Positions 1 through 14,924 of a stretch of DNA of 64,000 nucleotides are shown here, piece after piece (the first letter of the stretch is position 1; every line of letters starts with the position of its first letter). The DNA is taken from assembly GCA_963573385.1 (NCBI GenBank), contig CAUYLG010005051.1, positions 1 through 64,000 on the forward strand, given 5' to 3'. The notes beneath the pieces were generated by a model. The model searched no databases, had not been told where the DNA came from, and saw only the letters and a list, made by a program, of their open reading frames with translations. The position numbers and the translations under genes are program-made. Origin of the DNA: Cacajao melanocephalus (Eukaryota; Chordata; Mammalia; Primates; Pitheciidae).

Positions 1-2160
<2,160 letters not shown>

Positions 2161-2700
2161 AATAGAGATATGGTGTCTGCTTGGGTTTGGAAACCATAAG
2201 ACTTTCAAAATCATGACTCATATATATATGGCTTCTCTTATAGAAAGAAGAGGAAAATGTGTTGCTTTCTTCTCATGAAAACAAAATGATCTCCCACATA
2301 GAGTCAGAATTTTGGCATTACATCTGTAAAGAAGATTTAAAGAAAAAGAATAATTACTATAGTAAAAGAGAAATAATGTTCATAGTGGTAATGGCATTTT
2401 TGCAGTTAAGAATCTATTAAGTAAATTCAGAGTCTAAGTTCTCATAGCCAATGAAGAAAGGCCACCCTTGATTCAAGAAAAGGGCATCTTGTTCAGGAGT
2501 GAAGAGGATGACATTGAAGGTGTGAAGAGCCAAAAGGAGGAGCAACTCTCTGGTTCCAGGTGTTCTTGTTTGGAGGGAGATTCCAAATCCCCAGTGAGGA
2601 TGCGCTGTTGAGTAAACCAAGAACCACACCTACAGAATTCAGGTATAAATAACTGTATGAATACAAATATGTTTTAAATTAACTGTTTTCTAACTACAAA
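2161..2700. other. Intronic stretch without recognised features
   Basis: AT-rich sequence between the L1 tail and the Tigger-like element. I see no convincing gene or repeat. Confidence 0.6.
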
Positions 2701-3037
2701 CAGTCAGCCCTTCATATCTGCAGGTTCCATATCTGCAGGTGCCACATCTGCAGATTCAACAAACCACAGAGTGAAATGGAGTTAGGCTCACCATGGTTTC
2801 ATCTAGGCCAAACATGCAGACTCTTTTCCTTGTCATTATTTCCTAAATAATACAGCTATTTATACAGCATTTACATCATATTAGGTGTTATATATAATCC
2901 ATAGATGATTTAAAGCATACAGGAAGACACCAAGGTTATATGTAACCACTATACCATTTTATATAAGGAACTTGAGCAGATTTTAGTATCCACAGGGGTC
3001 CTGGAACAAATCTCCCATAGATACTCAGGGATAACTG
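2701..3037. mobile_element. Tigger-like (MER2-type) DNA transposon
   Basis: The 337-bp non-autonomous element starts CAGTCAGCCCTTCATATCTG and ends in the imperfect inverse (gatactcagggataactg). Its interior (tatataatccatagatgatttaaagcata) matches the pattern of Tigger-derived MER elements. A TA follows the 3' end; the 5' TA is degraded. Confidence 0.75.
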
Positions 3038-5164
3038 TATTTATTTTATTCATAATGTATTGGTTCTTTTTAACTAATTTATTTGCTTCTAGTGTCTCTT
3101 CTATTCAAGACTGTTTCTACAAGCAGAAAAACTCAAATCAGGGAGGAGGAATTAGTTAATCATATGGAGATCACTATTATGGAATCCAGGTAGTCTTGGA
3201 CAACCAGGTCACTTGTTCCATGAATCCCCCCCAGAACTGGATGTAAATGTGAACTATTCCTATATGGAAAGTAACAGAAGCCAAAAGACAACATTAGACT
3301 TTAAGAACTTTCTTATTCCTGAATCTCCACTTTTTTGCTTCATCAGATATATATAAGCCTTATAATTTTTACATGCAGTTGATATTGTTGCCTATATAAA
3401 CTTTTTGAGATTGAGATATTATCTTTGTATCTTTTATGTTGCAAAGTAGGCAACATAATTGCTCTTTAATAAACATTTATTGAATAATGGTTAATTGGGG
3501 AGAAACCCTGTTTATTGTATAATTGGGCCAAGCTGAAGTAGTTTGCAAAACCTAAATTGAGCTCACTAGCATTAGAACACATTGCTTTTGCTGTCTCATC
3601 TTTGAGGGATAAAATGACCCCACAAAGTTTTACTCTTTTAGAATCTTCCTCAAATAGGTTATATTTGCGGAGATCAACAGTCACTACAGATCTCCTCTGA
3701 AAAGACATTGCCCAAATAGCAATTTCTCCTTCTGTGGATGGAGTCATACATAATGAATGTTCTCTGATGGCTGCAGGAGTTGTGCACCCATAATTAATGT
3801 TATAGAACCCAGTGGAGTTCATTTAATCAAGTCTGTAATGGTGGTATTGACTGTAAAATGTAATGAAGTGATACTAAACATAGTTGATTTGAGATTGGAG
3901 TGGGAGTGTTCAAAGACATGTTTGATATCATTTGTAGCATAAAATATTGTTAAGGACAAAAGCACAAAGAGTTAGGACAATGGAAAACTACCTTGTTTTC
4001 ATTTTGAAGTAGATTTCAACTATTTCGGATTTGGAAAAAAAAAATTAAAACCACTATTCAGAACGTGTTTGCTCTCAATATAAACAGGGAAATTTTATGT
4101 TCTGAAGAGTTTTTAAAAAACTTGCGTCTTCAGGAGTTCATGCGAAATTTGAAAAACAAGCTCTTATAAAATGTGTCTACCTGCCATTACTGGACATGTA
4201 GTCATAAAATGAAAATAAATGACTGGATATGGTTATAAGAATTGAGATGAGTGCATGCATCATGTTGAGAGGAGAGAAAAAGGAAATAATTCTGAGAAAT
4301 TTATCAGAAGACTTAAGAAACATATTGGGATTTCTCCAGCAGTAAGACAAAGAGCAAAACAGAAATATTTTTTTTAAAAGACAGCACATGCTTGCTGTAG
4401 ATGTAACGGGAAAAAATATGTGATATGTTAGTTCAGGAGTCAAGATAAAAGCCTTCAGTCTGGTGGTGGTGCCCGTTTGAACTTTTAGGAGTAAATGACC
4501 TTGGCATAAATTGTGATCAATAAACTGGACCTCTGCAGAAAGAGAATGCTGAGACTAAAATCAAGATAATAGAATGAGAGGTATGGAGCAAAATGACTCA
4601 CTACATTGCAACATAAAGCAGTTATCTGCAAATATTAGTATATGAAATAGATAGCTTGGAAAGTTTCATTAAAAGAAAGAAAAAATTGGGGAGATAATAT
4701 CAGCATGGAATGTGATAGGTTATTTCCATGTTATTAAAGGATGCTTATAGCCTTAAATCCAAGTCCATTAATAAATAAAATTGCACAAGCATTGGCAAAG
4801 GCTAGAAAAGAATCAGGAGGAATAAAGAGCTTAGACATAAGATTTCCCCATCTTTTCAAGACAAAATTTCTCCAGTAAAAAAGCTTTCTTCATTTAGAGT
4901 ATCCTGACTTACAACAAAGATAGATGTCCTACTTTTCTTTCCCCTGTTCTTTGAAATAGCCAAATATCAAAAATCGCTCATTCAGGTCCCATTTATATTT
5001 ATATTGGAAAAATAATACTTTCTAAAGCAAAAGTAGGATCTTATGCCTTGATTAGGTTATAAATAAGTATTCACATTACTGAGCCAGATGCAGCTGAGGA
5101 GTCATGGGGCAAGAGAAGCAGCTGCACACCCATCTTCTGGAGACTTCCTGGCATTGCCTAATTT
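3038..5164. other. Intronic stretch, mostly unrecognised
   Basis: The only hint is a short L2-like 3' tail near 3410-3487 (tttaataaacatttattgaa). The small ORFs here show no family features and are taken as chance. Confidence 0.55.
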
Positions 5165-5190
5165 TGTGTGTGTGTGTGTGTGTGTGTGTT
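5165..5190. repeat. (TG)n microsatellite
   Basis: About 12 uninterrupted TG units. Confidence 0.95.
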
Positions 5191-6723
5191 TAATTTAAGT
5201 TCTTTGCTTATTTTTATTTAGATGACATCAAAGTCACATGCACACGTCCAACTGTAACCTATACATTTGAAATGGCCAGAGAGTGTAACAGCCACTGATA
5301 AAAACTGGATTTTCCATTGAAAGACACTGAACAAAGACACATGAAGGGTCTAAGAAAATGTGACATCTGTAACTGCAGCAATGACAAGAAAGAAAACAGA
5401 AGCAGGTGGAGGTAAAGCCAGGAACTGAAGCCATGACTAGATGTCTCAGAGCACCTAGACGGAGTTCCATTTTGAGCAGGGAGCAAAGTAAAGTTCACAG
5501 ATTGAAAGCAAACAGGATAGAAGAGGACAGAGGCCAAGTGACCTCAACTATCATTTGGGGAGAAGCCATGGGAGGATGATTGGCATTTCTAGGACATATA
5601 TTCAGATTTTTAGAGGAGTGTTGGCCCCTTGGTGAGAAACAGAGCACTGACAAGGTATACTCCAGAATATTCCAGATTTTCATGAAGAAGCAACTGTATA
5701 TTCACACACTGATGAGTGCACACCCAAACATCTTGCTAACAACTCTTGTGAGTTAATGTCTAGAAATACCTTTTAATCTCACTTGTAGCACCTGGAATTC
5801 TCAAAATTTGTAGACTCTCAAACATCATGGTTTTGTTTCTTTTAAATTATACCTTGAGTTTTTTGTTTGTTTAGCAATCATGTCAGCTTAATTTTCCCTT
5901 GTTTTTATTCTTAGATTATTTTATACATTCCACAAAACTGATAAAAGCAAAAGGGGTGGCTTGATTTTGTAGTTCTAGCAATTTCCCACTGCTAAACCTT
6001 CTAAAGTATGATTGAATTACAATACACAGAATAATCTGTGGCTTAATCCTCATGGTTCCCAAATGCTCTATGTGCAGTAAGATCTATTTTTATCAATTTA
6101 GCAGTATTGCCCCCATTATTTATTAAGCACTGACTACACAGAGCTATAAAACCAAATGAAGATGTCAAAGCTCTGCCCTGTGGTTTTATAATCTACTCAT
6201 AAAAGGTGAACTATTTAATAAAGGAAAAACCATGATGTAACTGCTCGGAGTCATTCATGACCTCCTCTTGGGTCATGGAGATAAACAAAATTAGCATATA
6301 GCTTCTTTGGAAAATATCTGGGTTATTATTCACAGCACTGTTATCCAGGTATCTTAGTTCCTAATTCTATTAGCCCCAAGGAAAAACCAGAAGCAGAAGT
6401 TATTACCCAATAAGCCATGTCCTTTATAAGAAAAATGGGAATCCACAAGACAATAATTATGGAGCACATGACTACCTAGTCATACTCACATAGTCACACT
6501 CACAAAAATGTGTGTGGAAGGTGCCTGATTGGAAATCTACACTATTCACACTAACCCAGATGCACATTCACTGTGCCTCTAACCCTGATAATAATAGATG
6601 CGAATACTGACTATGTTGAGAATGGACAGGTATTTTATTAGAGTCACTCTGGGGCCGAAATACTTTGGGCAAAGTTTGGGGTATCCTGATCCTGCCAGGA
6701 AAAGGACAACAACAAAAATACGG
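5191..6723. other. Intronic stretch without recognised features
   Basis: No exon, RNA gene or confident repeat is seen. The overlapping antisense ORFs around 5234-5683 have no recognisable domain. Confidence 0.5.
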
Positions 6724-6882
6724 GACCGGGTACAGACCTGTCATCCCAGAACTTTGGGAGGCTGAGGCAGGAGGATTGCTTGAGCCTAGGAGATGAGCCT
6801 GGGCAACATAGTAAGATCCTGTCTCTACCAAAAAAATTTTAAAAATTAGCAAGGCATGGTGGTATGCAATTATGGTCCCAGC
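6724..6882 (+). mobile_element. Truncated old Alu (AluJ-like)
   Basis: Left-monomer sequence (cccagaactttgggaggctg, gcctgggcaacatagtaaga) runs through the A-rich middle and a few bases of the right monomer, then stops. Many differences from consensus indicate age. Confidence 0.85.
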
Positions 6883-7074
6883 TTATCACTCAGTGTCATC
6901 TTGGGAAGACTTTATTTTTTAAAAGTCTTTATTTTGCAGTTTAAAGTTTGCAGGAAAATTGCACAGAAAGAATGAAGTCCCTATATGCCCTCTATTCTGC
7001 TACACACATTTTCCCCCATTATTAACATCTTCCATTAGTATGGTACATTTGTTACAAGTAGATCTCACTAGTTT

Positions 7075-7217
7075 TTTCTTTTTTTATATGTTTAAAAATA
7101 GAAATGAGGTCTCACTATGTTCTCTAGGCTGGTCTTGAACTCCTAAGCTCAAGTGATCCTCCCACTTGGCCTCCCAAAGTGCTAGGATTACAGGCGTGAG
7201 CCACTGCACCCTGCCTG
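7075..7217 (-). mobile_element. Alu monomer fragment, antisense
   Basis: Antisense Alu sequence: gaggtctcactatgttctct, ctcccaaagtgctaggatta and gtgagccactgcaccctgcc. Only one monomer is present (FLAM or truncated AluJ). Confidence 0.85.
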
Positions 7218-7362
7218 CTTTCTCATTTTGTTAATATCACCTTCTTTCTTTCATCTTTGTCCTTACTTTTACTTGTCAGAGTCTTTTCCCCCAGAGGCTA
7301 GTGTTTACTCATGAGACACCAGAAAAAACTATAATATATAGTATGTAACATAAAATATATAG

Positions 7363-7550
7363 CATAGTGGTTAAGAGGGTGGGCTCTGCAACTAGACTGC
7401 CTGGGTTTGTATTCCAGCTTGCTTCTCACTGCTTGTGACCTTGGTCAAGTTATCTGTGGTTTCTACATCTATAAAATAGATACTACCTCCCTCACAGAAT
7501 TGTATCAAATGAGTGCCTGCACATAGTAAACTCAACAGATTTTTGTTTTA
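7363..7550 (+). mobile_element. MIR element
   Basis: It contains the MIR-type order catagtggttaagagggtgg, gctctgcaactagactgcct, gaccttggtcaagttatct and a 3' segment with tagtaaactcaa. Confidence 0.85.
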
Positions 7551-8369
7551 TTATTATCATTATTACTACTACTATTACTCTATCACTCATTTCTCAAGAT
7601 CTCTCTCTGCTAATCTGGTGCCCAGGGCAAACACCAAGCCTCCAATGACAGAGAAACACAAAAACTCACAACTGGCAAAGGTCAAGAATTCAGGTAAAGA
7701 TGCACTCAAGACTTTTAGTTAAGTTTGGGCTCAAGGGGCCTTAGAGGGTGTTGGGAGGAGTTTGGGAGCCATAAACAACTGGCCATACAAAGATATGTCC
7801 TTGGGCAGATGCCTAACAGGCCAGGGTACTCATTAGCCCTGTTCTACTCCACACCCAAACCCAGCTTCATTGACTTTCTGCTCCCGTCATTCGTTGCAGT
7901 GTGGAGCTCTCTGGGAACAAAAGCGTTAGGAGTAAGTGAGCTCTTCTAGGGACTGGTATGACTGAAGTCCTCTCAGCAGTCCTTTGCAGTGTCTGAAATC
8001 TAACACTTGAAGAAGAGGAGGCAGCATTGCCAAGGCACCAATGAGAAGCGTTGGCAAAAGGAGTCCTCTCTTCAGACTCCATCTGAGGAAATCAAAACTG
8101 TCCTGCCACAATGGCATGAGGGCTGGAAGTTACTTCACAACCATGTGTATGTATGGGCAGTGAGGGATGGGCAAGTAGATAAAGGCCAATGTAAAACAAG
8201 ATCAGACATTTGTTGATAATTTTTGAAGTTGGGTACTAGATACTTATACATTGGGGTTTGTCTATTTCCCCCATTTACTGCATGCTTGAAAATATTCATA
8301 ATAAAGTAGTAAAAAGTGAAATGAAACAAAGCCAAATTTTCTCACCTAATAGATCTTTAAGAATTGAGA
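7551..8369. other. Intronic stretch without recognised features
   Basis: ATT/ACT-rich start (about 7545-7580), then unrecognised sequence. The short ORFs have no domain. Confidence 0.5.
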
Positions 8370-8467
8370 GCAAGATCCTCTTTTGTATTGTTCATGACTG
8401 AGTCCCTGGTCACCAGCACAGTTCCCCACAGAGAGTGGAACTCAGTAAATAGACACTGACTGAATGA
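8370..8467 (+). mobile_element. L2 3'-end fragment
   Basis: The order gtccctggtcaccagcaca, ctcagtaaatagacac, gactgaatgaatg matches the L2 3' terminus. Confidence 0.6.
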
Positions 8468-8555
8468 ATGTCAGGGTATTAGAGGTCAGAGACAGAGTCA
8501 GTAAGCAGAGAGACCAAGGAAGAGGAATGCATATTAGTATGCATGTCCATGGACA

Positions 8556-8574
8556 TACACACACACACATGCGT

Positions 8575-8605
<31 letters not shown>
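8556..8605. repeat. (CA)n microsatellite, interrupted
   Basis: Two CA blocks separated by tgcgtgt. Confidence 0.95.
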
Positions 8606-8609
<4 letters not shown>

Positions 8610-9565
8610 TGCTCTGGTATCAGGGATAAACGATGAAAAACACAGGCTCATGTAGCTTCTGCTGCTGCTGCATGTGATTTTCTCATGATCTCTTCGATCA
8701 TTTGCCCATATGAGTAAGAGGCTCAGAGCAGAGCAGAATCAGTGGAGAGAAGGATGCAGTTATAGGAATATACTCCAGGAATGAAATTACCAAGTTAGTC
8801 TTCTGCTTACAAGGCCAAGAGAAGATTGGAATTCAGACCTGGCTGTGCTCCCAGTCCTGTATTTTGTTCATTAGACTTTCTTTCCTTTATTGAACATCGA
8901 TCAAGCCCTTCTATTGATTACCTCCTGCATCACTTCAGGCTTCATTTGGAGATGAGTTGCATAATTCAGGGGCTGGACAACAAGCAGGCCGGCTAGTCTT
9001 CAGTATCGACTCAGATTCAAAAACTGTGAGAGAAAACGTTTACCTAAGGGCTTATCTGAAAGAGCTGCTATGAGACTTACTAATTTAATATTTGTGACAG
9101 TTTTTAAATACAAAGAAAACTGAAGTCTGAAGTCTTATTTTTACTAACCCAAGTTTGCTAAAGGTTTGTGATTTGCTGGTTTGTTCTGGTGTGCTTCAGG
9201 AACAGAGTTGTTCTTGATGTCTAGTTTATATCTCTGCTCTTTTATACTAGACAAATACATATATCCATAAAAGTTAGTGCAAAATTGAGAAAATAGCTCC
9301 ACAGCAAGGACATTCATTTCTAGATGAAAATACAAATAAGAGGCCTCAAAAAATACCAATATTGAGAAAAGATAAAAGAATGATGGAAGATGGAGATTAC
9401 CCAGAAGAAGATGGGGTGGCCTTTATCTTGCCAATATATACTAAGTATCTCTGATTGGGGACATTGCCCAGGGATAAGGTAAATTATACCCAAAGAGTAT
9501 AATACAAGTAAGAGTAGCAAACATTACTCTTAACATATGTAGGAATAGAGACAAAGAATGAGAGT
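8606..9565. other. Intronic stretch without recognised features
   Basis: No exon or confident repeat seen. Confidence 0.5.
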
Positions 9566-9569
9566 CACT

Positions 9570-10025
9570 GCCACTATTTTGTTGAAGTATCTGATTACCC
9601 CATGCTAGGCTCTGGTAAGTGCTTGCATCTATGTCATTTAATCTTCAGAGGAATTCTATGAGTTAATATGCTATTATTTCTATTTCGCCACTGAAAAAGT
9701 TACTGGCTAGGCATAGTGACTCCTGCTATAATCCCAGTACTTTGGGAGGCCAAGGCAGGAGGATCATTTGAGGCCAGGAGTTTGAGACCAGCCTAGGCAA
9801 CCTAGAGATAACCCATTTTTGGTTAAAAAAAGAGAGAGAGGGAGAGAGAGAAAGAAAAAGGAAGAAAGGAAGGGAAGGGATGGGGAGGGGAGGAAAGGGG
9901 AGGGGTTACTTTGATAATATTAAGCATCTTTCCCAAGATAATACCTAGTAGGTAATAGAGCTAGAATTCAAGCTCAGATAACAGGACTCCAAAGTCCACA
10001 CTTTAAACTATTATACCACCTTGAC
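9570..10025 (-). mobile_element. MIR element split by an Alu monomer
   Basis: Antisense MIR features lie on both sides of the Alu monomer: atgtcatttaatcttcagag to its left, and cccaagataatacctagtag and ttcaagctcagataacagga to its right. The two parts are consecutive in MIR. Confidence 0.8.
9705..9904 (+). mobile_element. Free left Alu monomer (FLAM-like) with GA-rich tail
   Basis: The Alu left monomer (ccagtactttgggaggccaa, tttgagaccagcctaggcaa) is followed by a purine-only tail from about 9829. A target duplication GTTACT flanks it (9699-9704 and 9905-9910), inside the MIR. Confidence 0.85.
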
Positions 10026-10429
10026 TCCTGAGTTCTAGAGTACATTGATTAGGAGAATAGATGTAGAAGAATCATCTTAAAAGAAAAAGCCCAATAGCAC
10101 TAAAAGGCAGGATAATGCACAGGCTTCCCAGGAGCCACTCTGGGGAGGGTGCGTGGGCCCCTCCTGGGCTGGTGAGGTGAGCCAGGCAGCTGCTGGCACA
10201 GCAGCCCCACCAGGATCCAAGGCAGGGTATGCTTCAGGCCTTCCCAGACATTGAGGAAGGGCTAACGGTCTAGAGTTGTGGTGAGAAAGCAGAATAGAAC
10301 CAAGAAAAAGAAATGAAGACTTATGGAAAGTTGTGCCAGATGCCAAAAAAGATCAGATGGTATTTTAAATGTTGAAAATCCATTAAATCTGCTATATTCG
10401 ACATCCAATCACATTTATGATTTGCCTCA
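10026..10429. other. Intronic stretch without recognised features
   Basis: Includes a GC-richer patch at 10120-10260. No exon or promoter signature could be supported. Confidence 0.5.
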
Positions 10430-10975
10430 ACTTCAGAGTTGAATGCAACAAGCTTTATTGAGTGCCTCTATATGCAAGGTACTATCTGAAGCATAATAGG
10501 GTTATATTGTTTTTATTTTTTTAATGAGACTTCCAAATTGGCTAAGAAAACAGATAGACAGATAGATAGATATATAAAATAATTTCACTGTAGGATAAAA
10601 TATGATACATTTTATAACAGATGTTCAAAAGATTTTGCAAATTTGCAAAGGGCAGCATTAAATTCTACTGAAAGAATCTGTGGGGAAGGAGGGTGATTTC
10701 AGCTGAGACCTGAAGAATGTGTTGGACTTTAGCAGTCATAGTATAAGAAGGCATTTTAAGTAAAGAAGACAGGTTGAGCAATGGCTTAGCATCCGTTGAC
10801 CGAAGGCCACATTTGGAAAATGCTGAGTGGATAATTGTGACTGAAGTTGGGTATATAGAGGCATATCCTGAGAACTAAACATGAAAAGAAAGAGAAGTGC
10901 CAAATTGTAGAGGGCTCTAAATGCCCATCTGAGGAGTTTGGTGATCTCAATCGATAAGTAAATTGACTCTGAAAT
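10430..10975 (+). mobile_element. L2 fragment
   Basis: L2-like features in order: attgagtgcctctatatgca, gatttcagctgagacctgaaga, agagggctctaaatgcccat, tgaggagtttggtgatctca. A short GATA run lies at about 10555-10575. Confidence 0.65.
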
Positions 10976-11790
10976 CATAGATTGCTACAGATGCAGTTAC
11001 TAGACAAAGTTTACCTCTGAGCACCACTACCATCATATAGGTCTGAGGGATCTGAGGGTGAGTTCTGCTACCCCTCAGAACACAGATCAATCAACTCCTC
11101 CTCCCACTGCTTCTTCAAGGACCTAACGGTGGGTCAACCCATGGCTGGATCTAAGCCCTACTCTCCACAGATGGAACATGATTCTGAATGGCCTCCTTGA
11201 GAGAGATACAGGATGCATGCCTGAGCATTCCTGCAATATCCATCCATTTGGGCTCACTCAATCCTGGAGGAATCCAAGTCAGTCCAGTGCCACCTAGACT
11301 TTCTCAGTTGAGGCTTTTCTTTCAGAAATAAAACAATTTTATTCAACGTTCATTGCTCCCTTCTATAAATTTCCTCTCCTAGACCATATGCAACACCGCC
11401 ATCTCTCTACATTCCTTTTATGTATTAAATTGTCATATCTGCTTTGCCAGCCAGAATGCTGTAGTTTCTACTTCTAGGCACACACATCTCTCAGTAACAG
11501 CAATATTTTTCTAGTAACTGCCTCTTTGCCAGAGAATTAGGAATACCCTTGAGAGTGGTAACCAAGAAGACACCCCTAAAGTATACAGTATTTTGATAGA
11601 GTCTTGAGAAATTCTGTTCAGGTTCCAAGAGTGAGAAAATCCAGATATCATAGAGGGGATATCAGAGGAGCTATAGTACCAGGCCTCAAGATGTGACAGG
11701 AAATCAGTAAGACTCAACTGTCTCTTAGATCTCTGTGCACTCCCTGCACCTAAGATGGTGACATAAGCAATATAAAACTGTATGCCTCCA
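10976..11790. other. Intronic stretch with a possible old repeat
   Basis: Sequence around 11083-11135 (cttcaaggacctaacggtgg) weakly resembles 13535-13570 (ctttaaggacctgacagtga). These may be two fragments of one unrecognised old repeat. Confidence 0.35.
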
Positions 11791-11794
11791 TGTA

Positions 11795-11853
11795 TGCCTA
11801 TATAACAAACATGCACATTCTGCTATATCCCAGAACTTAAAGTAAAATTAAAA
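11795..11853 (+). mobile_element. Short L1 3'-end fragment
   Basis: acaaacatgcacattctgct, tatcccagaacttaaagt and a poly(A) run match the primate L1 terminus. Confidence 0.7.
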
Positions 11854-11854
11854 A

Positions 11855-13112
11855 AAAAACCTAACACCTGAAACTATAAAATAAAAATTCTAGCAGATAA
11901 CATTGGAAAACCCCTTCTAGACATTGGCATAGGCAAGGATTTCATAGCCAAGAACTCAAAAGCAAATGCAATAAAAACAAAGATAAATAGTTGGAACCCA
12001 ATTAAACTAAAGAGCTTTTGCATCGCAAAAGGAATAGTCAGCAGAGTGAACAGACAACTTGCAGAGTGGGAGAAAATCTTCAAAATCTGGACATCTGACA
12101 AAGGACTAATATCTAAAATCTACAATGAACTCAAACAAATTAGTAAGAAAAAAACAAATAATCCTATCAAAAAGTGGGCTAAGGACATGAGTAGACAATT
12201 ATCAAAAGAACATCTACAAATGACCAACAAACATGAAAAAAATGCTCAACATCACTAATGATCAGGGAAATGCAAACCAAAACCACAATGTGATACCACC
12301 TTACTCCTCCTGCAAGAATGGCCATAATCAAAAAATCAAAAAACAGTAGATGTTGGCGTGGATGCAGTGAAAAGGGAACACTTCTACACTGCTGGTGGGA
12401 ATGTAAACTCATACAACCACTATGGAAAACAGTGTGGAAATTCCTTAAAGAGCTAAAAATAAAACTACCATGTGATCCAGCAGTCCCACTACTGGGTATC
12501 TACCCAGAGGAAAAGCAGTCATTATTTGAAAAAGATACTTGCACACACATGTTTATAACAGCACAATCCACATTTGCAAAATTGTGGAACCAACCCAAAT
12601 GCCCATTAATCAATGAGTGAATAAAGAAACTGTGAATATATGTATGAGATATATATGATGGAATACTATTGGTGGCAGGCAAAGCAGACACATATATGAT
12701 GGGAAACTACTCAGCCATGAAAAGGAATGAATGAACAGCATTTGCTGTGACCTAGATGAAATTGGAAACTATTATTATAAGTTAAGTAACTCAGGAATGG
12801 AAAACCAAACATTGTATGTTCTCACTGATATGTGGGTGCTAAGCTATGAGGATACAAAGGCATAAGAATGACACAATGGCCTTTGGGGACTTGTAGGAAA
12901 GAGTGGGAGGCAGGTGAGGGATAAAAGACTACAAATATGGTGCAATGTATACCACTCAGGTGATGCGTACACCAAAATCTCACAAATCACCACTAAAGAA
13001 CTTACTTACATAACCAAATACCACCTGTACCCCAATAACATATGGAAAAATAAAATAAATAAAAATTAAATACATATATATATAATTTAAAAATAAAAAG
13101 ACAAAAAAAAAA
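11855..13112 (+). mobile_element. L1 fragment (L1PB/L1MA-like), ORF2 C-terminus and 3' UTR
   Basis: ORF2-derived peptides ([37 protein letters not shown]) lie in frame fragments, followed by the 3' UTR and an A-rich tail. Stops and frameshifts make it non-functional. A small internal duplication is visible near 12655-12720 (gatgggaaactactcagcc repeats gatggaatactattgg). Confidence 0.9.
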
Positions 13113-13930
13113 AAAGAAAACTGAATGCCTAGGAGACTGACTGATCAGCCACTCCCCCCAGGAAGCCAAAGAGGGTAATCAAAAAATTAGACCCAAACAT
13201 GTTTAGTCAGGGTCACAGAAAGGAAGCATCAGGCTGCCATCCAAAGCCCAGGAGATTACTTTGTACAGGGAGGCTCCTCACATAGAGGACAGGCAACTTC
13301 AGAAATGATTAGCAATCACTCCCATGGGTCCCATGGACCAGGAACAACCCGGGGAGCATACCTGAGAAGATCCTCGGGCCAGAGGTCTGCCCTCTCCAGC
13401 ACCTGACATGTACCAGCCTCTCAGTAAATAACTACTGCATAAATTGATGGTGTCCATAAGGCTCCTATTGTGCAAACTCTCTTCCCAAGGATCATGTCAG
13501 AATAATTCTCCTGGTTCTTCCTCTTCCCATGTCCACTTCTTTAAGGACCTGACAGTGAGTTGACCCATTTAAATGCTTACAGAAAAGGAAGGGTTTATCT
13601 GAAGAGAAGAGATTGAAGGTTACCTGCCAGATGGAAATCTTGAGTGTGGTGTGAAGCTTAAGTTAAATTGTGACCAAAGTCTCAGATTCACAGGGTGGAC
13701 AATTAGACCATTACCTTCGGCTGACTTTGAGTGTCAGCTCTTTACATTAAAACCAGGCAACTTGATTGGCAATAACTGTTATAATAATAGCTTTCTTAGC
13801 AAGTGGGTTCCCAGAATTCTTTAGAACTTCTTCATTATGGTCCTGATTCTCAGGGTACCAGGAACCACCAGGCATCTGCAACTTGAAAAGGTATGCCATG
13901 TCGTCATTCCACCTGAATTTGTTTCCTCAC
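13113..13930. other. Intronic stretch, possible old repeat
   Basis: Apart from the weak similarity to 11.1 kb noted there, nothing is recognised. There is no exon. Confidence 0.4.
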
Positions 13931-13933
13931 GTT

Positions 13934-14343
13934 CTTGTAACAAATTACCACAGATTTGCTGGCTTTATTAGCCCACATTTCCTGAGGCCAGAAGTCCAAA
14001 ATCAAGGTATCAGCAGGGCCATGCTCCCTCTGAAGGCTCTAGGGAAGAATCTCTCCTTTTCTCTTCCAGCTTCCAGTGAGCTGGCTTCCCTTGACTTGTG
14101 GCAGCATAACTCCAATCTCTACCTCCATCTGCACATGACCTTCTTCCCTATGTGTGTCTCTGTGTCCTCTCCTTTTCTTAAAAGGATACCAGTCATCGGA
14201 TTAAGGGCCCACCTTAAATCAAGGGTGATTTCACCTCCAGATTCTTAACTAATTATACCTGTAAAGGCCCTATTTCTAAGTAAGTCACATTCTGAGGTTT
14301 CTAGTGGACATGATTCAGGGGGATATGATACAATCTACAACGT
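13934..14343 (-). mobile_element. Old LTR-like interspersed repeat (MaLR-like), antisense
   Basis: taacaaattaccacagattt, cagaagtccaaaatcaaggt, cagggccatgctccctctga and ttaagggcccaccttaaat belong to a common mammalian repeat. The reverse complement of its first part is also present at 43.8-44.0 kb. The exact family is uncertain; I read it as MLT1-type. Confidence 0.6.
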
Positions 14344-14924
14344 CACCTTAACAACATCACTTATTGTAATTGTGATTAAAATTTGAACATGTACATCCTC
14401 TACTTCCTTTGGAAACAAATCTACATTTTTTTCTTGCTAACTGGAATAATTGCTCAAAAAGGAAAATAAAAACTTAATAAACATAAACCACTATGGAAAC
14501 TTTCACAGTACAGTATTTCTTTCATTACCTGTCTTCAACAATACTTGATAGAAAAAATTAAGTCACTCAGTGGAGGCTGAATGAAGGACATGATGGCATT
14601 CAAATCCTTCAGCCCTGGGCAGGTCCAAGCTTCTTTGCCAGAGAATTGTGAGCTAAACAGCTAGAGCTCCCTGGGAATAATATTATTTCTTCAAAAGGCC
14701 TTCTCTCCTTAGGTGAAAAAGCTCTTTAGCATGCATGCCACAAACAAACCCCATTCTCCACTTGGTCTAGAGAAGCCTGCAGAGCTACTCATAGTAATGG
14801 AGAAGCCTAAAGCCATTAGAAGAGATTCCTGCTCACCTCTGTAGAAATGATGCTTATTGTTTGACATAAAACTATCAAAAAACATTTTTCCATCTCATAT
14901 TATTGTCACAAAAATATGACTTTT
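14344..14924. other. Intronic stretch without recognised features
   Basis: No exon, RNA gene or confident repeat seen. Confidence 0.5.

Noticed and set aside
10077..10346. GC-richer patch with an antisense ORF, considered as an exon or CpG promoter
   Set aside because: Few CpGs, no supported splice sites and no protein similarity that I can recognise.
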